Origin: Candidatus Cloacimonadota bacterium | Lineage (GTDB): Bacteria; Cloacimonadota; Cloacimonadia; Cloacimonadales; TCS61 | Reading direction: 5' to 3' | NCBI GenBank assembly: GCA_030667725.1 | Contig: DAOUVH010000115.1 | Span: forward strand, 1 to 5,072 | DNA: 5,072 nucleotides | Shown: piece after piece, positions 1-5,072 of the stretch | Layout of the letters: the number at the start of each line of letters is the position of its first letter | How positions within the stretch are numbered: the first letter of the stretch is position 1 | Notes under the pieces: generated by a model | Database searches by the model: none | Told to the model about the DNA's origin: nothing | The model's input: only the letters and a program-made list of their open reading frames with translations | Program-made: the position numbers and the translations under genes

Positions 1-1
1 A

Positions 2-2491
2 ATGTTCTATAAATCACTCTCAAAAGAAAATATAGATTTTTTTAGAATTAATACTTATTTCCAATCAATTGAGTTGGCGAATAACTTTTTTAATTTCTGG
101 GAAGAGATAAACGAAGAAATGATCTCAGAAGACGATATCAATGAAGTTCTCTTTTCAAAAAATACTGCAAATAGTTGGCAGCTCAATTCATTTGAGCAAT
201 TATTGCAGATCAAAGAACAATATCGTGAATTGTTACACAAAGAGCAATTTTCCGACACAATATTTCTACGTGATTTTAAAGATTTGCAATTAAATTTAGA
301 TTATGATAAGATCATCGTTGTGAATCAGTTTTATTTTACAAAACTTGAGAAAAATATTCTACATAAATTTGATAAGATTCTACAATTACTCGTGCAAATT
401 CCACCGGAATTTTACGATAAAGATGAACTTGCAATAAAAGAAGACCTTGATGCGAGTATTTTACGCTCAGTTTTAAAAACAAAAATCAAGATTATCAAAT
501 CAACAGAGCAATTTCAGATGATAGGAAACCTTCTTTCTACAATTGATCTTCAACAAAAAAATACGATCATTGACTTCAAATTCAATTCACGTTCTTATGC
601 AGGATTTCTATCACGAGAATATTATTCCATTTCCAATACTCTGCCATTTTCAGGAACAAGTATATTCAGATTCTTCCAAACTCTACAAGAATTCCTTCAT
701 TCAATTGTCTGGGAAGGAACTCCCTTTTTATTATCTCTTCAAGAATTGGTAAATGCCGTGCTTTCGGATGATTTCATAGAAATTTTTGAAAAAAATAAAA
801 CCAAACGTGAAAAGATAAGGACTTTCCTCTTCAAGTGCATTGATAATGATATTCAATATCTTGATCTTGACTATTTTTCCAAACGAGGAACAGAATTTAA
901 GGAAGTTTTTGAGAAAATATTCAAGCTTCTTGTAGAACTTAGGAAAATTGATAGTATTGCATCTCTGATTGATTTCATCGTGAAGCAGGTTGACATAGAA
1001 AAATTGACTGAAAGAGAAAACGTAAAAACTGATGTACTAAAAGTTTTTTATGAGCTCCTTTCGGATTTTGCTTCTATCGAGCAGATCGAACTTATTGCAA
1101 ATTGGAAGAATATCTTCCAACATAATATTTCGGCAAATTTATGGCAGTTGTTTCTGGATTATATGAAACCAAAACAGATCAAATACACTTTGGAAAATCA
1201 ATCTAAAAATCGAGTTCAAGTCACTACTTTGCAGGATACAAGAAACCTGCAGTTTGAAAACATTTACGTATTAAATGCAATTGAAGGAATACTTCCTGCA
1301 GCTAAACATACTCAATTCTTATTCTCAGAAAATCAGAGAAAAAAACTGTCACTCAAAACTTATGAAGATATCAAACTTCGTGATAAATATTACTTCTATC
1401 GTCTTCTTGCAACTTCCAATGATGTTACTGTTTTCACACGCTGTAACTTGGAAGAAAATATTGAAATAAGCTCATTTATTGAAGAATTAAAATTATATGA
1501 CCTCATCGAAGAAGTTGAGCTTCCAAATATTAATTTGTATCAGCAGTTCTTTAATTCAATGTTAAAGAAGACTGATCATCCTCTTCCTGAACAGAGTAAA
1601 ATAACTGAGGACTTCTTTTCCATTCCATTTGATAAATCCGATCTGAAAAACAATAAACTATCCTTAAGTTTTTACAAATGGGAAAAACTGAAGAAAGATC
1701 CATTTGCATTTTACTTAGAGTTCATGGTAGATTTGAAAAATCGGGATCCGTTTCTTTCACAGGATTTCAGTTATAAACTTATTGGAACCATCTCTCACAG
1801 CGTTTTTACAATGATCTGGGAACGTTTGATAGAGGTTTATCATGGTAACAAACTGCATCATAATTTTATATTTAACACAAAGCAATATATAGATCAAGCA
1901 ATTGAACATTTTGTAAAATATAAGATGAAATACATATCTCCTCATAATTATTCAGAGAATTATTTCAGGAATATTTTTATCCCGATCCTAAAAGACGGAA
2001 TTGCCAATTTCTTCTATCGGCTTCATAATGATCTTAAATTTACCGATGAATTTATTACAGTATTTCCTGAAACTGGAAAGACAGAGCAAAAGGATTTCTT
2101 CAAGTATGATAATATTGAAATATCGCTTCGTGGAAGACCCGATCTTCGCATTCATTCTACTGATAACATTCCACATATTTTTGATTATAAAACCGGAATT
2201 ATTAACTCCGGCAAGATCAAACGTTACAATGAGCAATTACAATTTTATGAATTCATTAGTTATTTAATTGATTCACCCGAAATCGAACAGAAGCTCCAAT
2301 CACACCTTTTCTTTGTTGAGCAAAAGATAATGACGGATATTTCTAAACGGATCGACTTAAAAGATGCAATAAAAGAGACACTGCAAAATATCATTGATAA
2401 TGGTTTTACCCTAGCTGATAAGAAAGATACATATGAAGATATTGAGATCACACGGCGCGATTTGAAGATTAAAACGGAGTTGATAAAATGA
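2..2491 (+). CDS. addB: AddB/RexB-like helicase-nuclease subunit, 5'-truncated by window edge
   Basis: Probable AddB-type subunit of the AddAB double-strand-break resection complex; in characterised AddAB it recognises Chi and its nuclease cuts the 5'-ended strand. Residues are numbered from the Met codon at position 2, which is probably internal: 829 residues are visible against 1166 in Bacillus subtilis AddB, and the N-terminal Walker-A-like segment expected in the family is absent, so the gene likely begins upstream. Around residues 104-116 (IIVVNQFYFTKLE) is the conserved strand resembling 'vdGF..ftp.E'. Residues 403-432 (VQVTTLQDTRNLQFENIYVL..IEGILP) match the helicase-like 'aRgLrFd.V.vlg..EG.fP' block. 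A PD-(D/E)XK nuclease domain spans about 553-829: LSLSFYKWEKL, DPFAFYL (566-572), GTISH with His599, GRPD with Asp714, DYK (Asp728, Lys730) and QLQFY with Gln745. The active site therefore looks intact. The Fe-S cysteines are missing: Asp566 sits where CPF would be, and no Cys occurs in the nuclease domain. The stop TGA at 2489-2491 is secure. The family call is firm; the exact symbol is inferred from the partner gene. Confidence 0.87.
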   Translation: MFYKSLSKENIDFFRINTYFQSIELANNFFNFWEEINEEMISEDDINEVLFSKNTANSWQLNSFEQLLQIKEQYRELLHKEQFSDTIFLRDFKDLQLNLDYDKIIVVNQFYFTKLEKNILHKFDKILQLLVQIPPEFYDKDELAIKEDLDASILRSVLKTKIKIIKSTEQFQMIGNLLSTIDLQQKNTIIDFKFNSRSYAGFLSREYYSISNTLPFSGTSIFRFFQTLQEFLHSIVWEGTPFLLSLQELVNAVLSDDFIEIFEKNKTKREKIRTFLFKCIDNDIQYLDLDYFSKRGTEFKEVFEKIFKLLVELRKIDSIASLIDFIVKQVDIEKLTERENVKTDVLKVFYELLSDFASIEQIELIANWKNIFQHNISANLWQLFLDYMKPKQIKYTLENQSKNRVQVTTLQDTRNLQFENIYVLNAIEGILPAAKHTQFLFSENQRKKLSLKTYEDIKLRDKYYFYRLLATSNDVTVFTRCNLEENIEISSFIEELKLYDLIEEVELPNINLYQQFFNSMLKKTDHPLPEQSKITEDFFSIPFDKSDLKNNKLSLSFYKWEKLKKDPFAFYLEFMVDLKNRDPFLSQDFSYKLIGTISHSVFTMIWERLIEVYHGNKLHHNFIFNTKQYIDQAIEHFVKYKMKYISPHNYSENYFRNIFIPILKDGIANFFYRLHNDLKFTDEFITVFPETGKTEQKDFFKYDNIEISLRGRPDLRIHSTDNIPHIFDYKTGIINSGKIKRYNEQLQFYEFISYLIDSPEIEQKLQSHLFFVEQKIMTDISKRIDLKDAIKETLQNIIDNGFTLADKKDTYEDIEITRRDLKIKTELIK
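2476..2479 (+). promoter_or_regulatory. Shine-Dalgarno GGAG before the ATG at 2488
   Basis: GGAG lies inside the last codons of the AddB gene, 8 nt before the ATG at 2488 that overlaps the AddB stop codon as ATGA. The spacing is ideal for a bacterial ribosome site. It now serves only the 35-codon junction frame, because the AddA frame cannot be reached from 2488. I infer that it was the original ribosome site of the AddA gene before the junction was interrupted. Confidence 0.5.
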
Positions 2492-2498
2492 TTCATCT
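2488..2498 (+). repeat. Left copy of imperfect 11-bp direct repeat flanking the junction element
   Basis: ATGATTCATCT here matches ATGATTCCTCT at 2592-2602 in 10 of 11 positions, with the first 7 identical. The copies are 104 nt apart and bracket the two-hairpin element. Each contains an ATGA: the left one overlaps the AddB stop, the right one is the AddA start. This could be a duplicated target or a tandem duplication made when the element arrived, or an old slippage product. Chance similarity of two start regions is a weaker alternative. Confidence 0.55.
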
Positions 2499-2595
2499 AA
2501 AAAATTTCGATCTCTCGTTCCCAAAGCCCTCTTTGGGAACGAACTCCTACATTACCAATCAGGGGATTGGTAACGAGATTGAGGTATATTTATGA
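2488..2595 (+). CDS. 35-codon junction frame linking the AddB stop to the AddA start
   Basis: A short open frame of 35 residues begins at an ATG overlapping the AddB stop (ATGA, 2488-2491) and ends with a TGA overlapping the AddA start (ATGA, 2592-2595). GGAG is 8 nt upstream. It reads straight through both hairpins of the junction repeat, encoding MIHLKNFDLSFPKPS and so on, with no recognisable domain, signal peptide or membrane segment. The peptide itself is probably meaningless, being mostly the translation of the repeat. The act of translation may matter: ribosomes leaving AddB could reinitiate here, melt the hairpins and be delivered to the AddA start. A protein-level function is unlikely. 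It could equally be a chance open frame, since 35 codons is short. Confidence 0.35.
   Translation: MIHLKNFDLSFPKPSLGTNSYITNQGIGNEIEVYL
2515..2542 (+). repeat. Perfect 12-bp hairpin (first unit of the junction repeat)
   Basis: TCGTTCCCAAAG (2515-2526) pairs perfectly with CTTTGGGAACGA (2531-2542) around the loop CCCT (2527-2530). In the operon mRNA this would be a strong stem-loop. No run of T follows (the next bases are ACTCCTAC), so it is not a typical intrinsic terminator on the + strand. It could slow 3'-5' exonucleases or impede ribosomes unless the junction frame is translated. Confidence 0.85.
2550..2575 (+). repeat. Second hairpin of the junction repeat
   Basis: TTACCAATC (2552-2560) pairs perfectly with GATTGGTAA (2565-2573) around the loop AGGG (2561-2564). 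The stem extends to 2550/2575 past one A-C mismatch, which becomes a G-T wobble on the minus strand. It is a diverged sister of the first hairpin, with the same arm and loop lengths. Its loop AGGG is exactly complementary to the CCCT loop of the first. It ends 5 nt before the GAGG ribosome site of the AddA gene. Confidence 0.8.
2581..2584 (+). promoter_or_regulatory. Shine-Dalgarno GAGG of the AddA gene
   Basis: GAGG stands 7 nt before the ATG at 2592. It decides the start: the AddA frame has a TGA stop at 2580-2582, so no upstream start is possible, and the Walker A motif begins only a few codons after 2592. It lies immediately 3' of the repeat's outer arm, so the repeat insertion or its edge seems to provide the present ribosome site. 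Confidence 0.65.
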
Positions 2596-2602
2596 TTCCT
2601 CT
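2592..2602 (+). repeat. Right copy of imperfect 11-bp direct repeat flanking the junction element
   Basis: ATGATTCCTCT forms the first codons of the AddA gene (Met-Ile-Pro-Leu) and matches the left copy at 2488-2498 (Met-Ile-His-Leu in its own frame) at 10 of 11 positions. Splicing the upstream flank of the left copy to this copy gives GGAG, 8 nt, ATGATTCCTCT. That is an AddA start overlapping the AddB stop by 4 nt, the usual arrangement for coupled genes. Confidence 0.55.
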
Positions 2603-5072
2603 GTTGATACGAGCAAGTGCTGGAACCGGAAAAACCTATCGTCTTTCATTGGAATTCATCAATCTACTTCTGAAATACAGAATTGATTTCGAAGAGATTT
2701 TAGTTATTACTTTTACTCGAAAAGCAACTGCCGAGATCAGAGAAAGAATATTCGAGCATCTACATAATATAGTAAATAACACTGATGAAGGAAAAGAAAT
2801 TATTTATAGTTTGCAGAAGGAGATAAATCCCGATTTAAAATTTGATTCTGGTGATATTGAATTTCTAAAAACTACTTACAAAAATATGCTGACCAATAAA
2901 TCTGAAGTGAATATCAGTACGATCGATTCCTTTATTAATCGGGTTTTTAGCGGAGTTATAGCACCATTCCATAACTTTGTTGATTTCAAACTCGATAACA
3001 ATATTAACGATGAATATTTGCCTGAGATCTTCGAGCATATACTTAAAGATGAACAACTGGAATATTATAAAAATATATTTCTGAATGCAAAGCAGAGAAA
3101 TCTTGAATCATTCGATCAATTTATCAAAGACATAATTAATTACCGCTGGTTATTCGAGTTTATTGATCAATCAAAATACTCCAGAATCGATATTGAGGAA
3201 GTTACACAAAACAATTTCAACAATTGCACATTGCAACTCAAGCAATTCCTTTTCAGTATGCAAAAGGCAATAACTTCTTATCTGGGAAAAAAGCCAGCAA
3301 ATATGCATCAACTTCTGCAAAAAGATCACTTCGAAGTATTAACTAACATTACAGATATCAATTCTATTAACCCGAATGAAATTGCAGATGAGTTCTACAA
3401 AATTCTATCTGAACCAGAATTCATCAATGAGAATTTTGATCTGCTGTTGAGTAACAAAAATATCTGGAATGGAACAAGAATTCGCAACAAAGAATTAAAA
3501 ACAGAATTTGAAGAAGTACAACATTATTTAGCAAATTATCTCTATTATGAAAAAGCATTAATAGAGGAATTCAACATCATTTCATTAGCTGGAGAGATCC
3601 TTAAAGTTTATGATGAGATCAAATTTCGGGATAGAATATTTACTCATTCAGATATCAGTTATTACACTTTCAAATATCTATATGATAAAGATTTGTCAAT
3701 CATCGAAAACAACAATGTCCTCAACATTTTCTACGAACAACTCTCGTACAATACACGCTTCATTCTCATTGATGAATTCCAGGATACAAGCATTTTACAA
3801 TGGAGTATTTTTCAACCGCTCATCACAGAAACACTAAGTGGCATCGGGCAAAAAGAATACGGTGGGCTTATCGTTGTAGGTGATGAAAAGCAGGCGATCT
3901 ATGGCTGGCGTAGTGGTGAACGTAAATTACTAACCGATTTCCCGCAACTACTGGGAATTGAAACTCATCATGCTTCTCTCTCAACTTCATACCGAAGTAA
4001 ACCTATCCTTTTAAACTGGATCAACAAATTATTCGGTTCTGAGCATCTTAAATTTGATGAAACCTGGGAATATTCGGAAATATTGAGTGCAAAAGATAAA
4101 GATGGTTTTGTTCAGGTTATTTTCAAAAATCTGGCAGAATTAGATGGAATTCAGAAAAAGCAGGAACTAAATCAAGTTTATACAGAATTTGTTAATGAAA
4201 CGCTTATTCCTCTTATTAAAGATGAGAAGATCAACCAGAGCGATACTGCCATCTTAATGCGTAAGAATAAAGAACTTGAGATGATGGCTTCGGTTTTGGA
4301 TGAAAAAGGAATCGATTACATATTGGAATCTTCCGGTTCTCTTTTTGAACACAAAGCTATTAAACCAATTCTAAACATATTGAAATTCATTGTTTATGAA
4401 GATCCCATCCAGTTAGTTAAGATACTACGCTCTGATCTGGTTTTAATGCACCCCGAGAAGATGAAAGATATTTTACATCTCTACAAAACTGCCGAAGATA
4501 TTGATACTTTCTTCCAACTAACATCCGATGATCATTTCCTCTCTATTCTACAAAATATCAGGAATAAGAAGCAGTCGATTTTGAATACAATAAAAACTAT
4601 ATTAGAAGAGCTCAATATTACAAAGTTATTCTCAACCGAAATCGAATTAATAAACATTCACCGCTTCCTTGAAGTAGTAATTGAATTTGAAAACAACGAC
4701 CAAAAACACAAAACTGATCTTGCCGGATTCCTCTCATACTGCAGATCACTGGAAGAAAAAGATGAATATTCCCAACTGGGACAAACAGTATCTAACTCTA
4801 TTAAACTGCTTACGATCCATAAATCTAAAGGATTGCAATTTGAAACAGTTATCTCATTTATGAACATCCCTAAAAATCCGGGGCAGCATAATCAGGGATT
4901 AAAATTATATTACGATTTTGAAGACGATTTCCATTCTCTGCAAGATCATGCTCTAACTTACAATTTTGATAAGATCATCAAGAAATCTGAGAAACAATTA
5001 TTGATTGATGTAGTGAATAAGCGTAATATTGGTGAAGAGTTGAATAATATTTATGTAGCTCTGACCCGTGCA
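2592..5072 (+). CDS. addA: AddA-like UvrD/RecB-family ATP-dependent helicase subunit, 3'-truncated by window edge
   Basis: Superfamily 1A helicase, the probable motor partner of the upstream AddB in the AddAB end-resection complex. The frame is open for 827 codons to the window end. Visible motifs: Walker A ASAGTGKT (residues 8-15, Lys14), motif Ia TFTRKATAEIRERI (from 40), ISTIDSF (108-114), Walker B LIDEFQDT (392-399, Asp394/Glu395), motif III VVGDEKQAIYGWR (Asp431, Gln434, Arg440), motif IV STSYRS (464-469, Arg468), motif V TIHKSKGLQFE (741-751) and motif VI NNIYVALTRA (818-827, Arg826), on which the window ends. All ATPase and coupling residues expected of an active helicase are there. 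The long stretch at about 115-385 fits the 1B insertion. The C-terminal part, which carries a second nuclease domain in Bacillus AddA (1232 residues), lies outside, so a nuclease cannot be confirmed. The N-terminus lacks the Q-motif segment seen ahead of Walker A in Bacillus AddA. RecB is a less likely label, because the adjacent gene is AddB-like. Confidence 0.9.
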   Translation, partial: MIPLLIRASAGTGKTYRLSLEFINLLLKYRIDFEEILVITFTRKATAEIRERIFEHLHNIVNNTDEGKEIIYSLQKEINPDLKFDSGDIEFLKTTYKNMLTNKSEVNISTIDSFINRVFSGVIAPFHNFVDFKLDNNINDEYLPEIFEHILKDEQLEYYKNIFLNAKQRNLESFDQFIKDIINYRWLFEFIDQSKYSRIDIEEVTQNNFNNCTLQLKQFLFSMQKAITSYLGKKPANMHQLLQKDHFEVLTNITDINSINPNEIADEFYKILSEPEFINENFDLLLSNKNIWNGTRIRNKELKTEFEEVQHYLANYLYYEKALIEEFNIISLAGEILKVYDEIKFRDRIFTHSDISYYTFKYLYDKDLSIIENNNVLNIFYEQLSYNTRFILIDEFQDTSILQWSIFQPLITETLSGIGQKEYGGLIVVGDEKQAIYGWRSGERKLLTDFPQLLGIETHHASLSTSYRSKPILLNWINKLFGSEHLKFDETWEYSEILSAKDKDGFVQVIFKNLAELDGIQKKQELNQVYTEFVNETLIPLIKDEKINQSDTAILMRKNKELEMMASVLDEKGIDYILESSGSLFEHKAIKPILNILKFIVYEDPIQLVKILRSDLVLMHPEKMKDILHLYKTAEDIDTFFQLTSDDHFLSILQNIRNKKQSILNTIKTILEELNITKLFSTEIELINIHRFLEVVIEFENNDQKHKTDLAGFLSYCRSLEEKDEYSQLGQTVSNSIKLLTIHKSKGLQFETVISFMNIPKNPGQHNQGLKLYYDFEDDFHSLQDHALTYNFDKIIKKSEKQLLIDVVNKRNIGEELNNIYVALTRA

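Larger units (their letters stand above)
2511..2578 (-). repeat. Composite two-hairpin REP/BIME-like intergenic repeat
   Basis: Two hairpins of the same design lie between the AddB and AddA genes. Read on the minus strand both are 26 nt, begin CGTT(A/C)CCAA, have 11-bp arms and a 4-nt loop, and end AA(T/C)G. Several stem positions differ between the copies but stay paired (A-T versus C-G, T-A versus A-T, C-G versus G-C), so pairing rather than sequence is kept. An outer inverted repeat TCTCGTT (2513-2519) / AACGAGA (2572-2578) frames the pair. The minus strand carries GTAG (2547-2550 on the + strand as CTAC), the tetranucleotide that precedes hairpins in REP elements mobilised by RAYT (TnpA-REP) transposases. 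The region 2515-2575 holds 30 G/C in 61 nt, well above the flanks. No transposase is present here. The structure is directly visible; the REP family assignment is inferred. Confidence 0.78.

Noticed and set aside
1757..2496. Minus-strand open frames of 60-80 codons opposite the AddB nuclease region
   Set aside because: They lie wholly within the conserved AddB coding sequence, are low-complexity Ile/Ser/Phe-rich translations, and show no recognisable domain. They are antisense shadows.
2515..2542. Intrinsic transcription terminator between the two genes
   Set aside because: The stem is strong, but no T-run follows it on the + strand. On the minus strand the downstream bases are GAGAGATCG and then AAATTTTT, too far from the stem and with no minus-strand gene to end. 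Termination here would also split two genes that work as one complex.
2511..2578. CRISPR repeats or a mini-array
   Set aside because: Only two diverged palindromic units occur, 7 nt apart and with no spacers. Their pairing and GTAG fit a REP-type element better.
2511..2584. Riboswitch or T-box controlling AddA
   Set aside because: The element is only two simple hairpins with no junction core or known ligand-binding signature, and it recurs internally as a repeat unit, which points to a mobile repeat.
2488..2595. AddA start at ATG 2488 with a frameshift in the junction
   Set aside because: The 2488 frame ends at 2593-2595 and is out of phase with AddA. An in-frame start at 2592 with GAGG at correct spacing precedes the Walker A directly, so no frameshift is needed.
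4658..4867. Short open frames on both strands within the AddA gene before motif V
   Set aside because: The AddA frame is continuous and carries conserved motifs on both sides; the alternatives show no domain or independent gene context.

Overview
The window is AT-rich (roughly one third G+C by eye) and holds one two-gene DNA-repair operon on the + strand, open at both ends. The two genes encode an AddB-like helicase-nuclease subunit (3' part, positions 2-2491) and an AddA-like UvrD/RecB-family helicase subunit (5' part, positions 2592-5072). In other bacteria these proteins form the AddAB (RexAB) complex. It resects double-strand breaks, is controlled by Chi sites, and leaves a 3' overhang for RecA. 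Gene order addB-addA, UvrD-family motifs I to VI in AddA and an intact D...DYK...Q nuclease core in AddB support this.

The Lys/Asn/Ile/Phe-rich proteins fit a low-GC, probably uncultured, Gram-negative-type lineage. The AddA starts almost directly at its Walker A motif, and the AddB lacks the Fe-S cysteines. Both traits resemble Bacteroidota-like AddAB proteins. The intergenic hairpin element also brings Cloacimonadota-type genomes to mind, but that is from memory. No rRNA or other taxonomic marker is present, so the assignment is tentative.

Layout: 2-2491, AddB-like gene without its N-terminus; 2488-2595, a short junction of about 100 nt; 2592-5072, AddA-like gene cut off by the window end exactly after helicase motif VI. 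There is no gene-free stretch longer than about 100 nt, and I see no promoter, tRNA, CRISPR array or mobile-element gene.

The junction is the most interesting part. It carries two related 26-nt hairpins, one plus-strand GC island of 30 G/C in 61 nt, with a GTAG on the minus strand, like a REP/BIME element. The segment is flanked by an imperfect 11-bp direct repeat (ATGATTCaTCT / ATGATTCcTCT). Removing one repeat copy and the insert restores a classic ATGA overlap between addB and addA with a GGAG ribosome site 8 nt upstream. As it stands, the insert forms a 35-codon open frame that starts in an ATGA overlap with addB and ends in an ATGA overlap with addA. This may preserve translational coupling across the inserted element.
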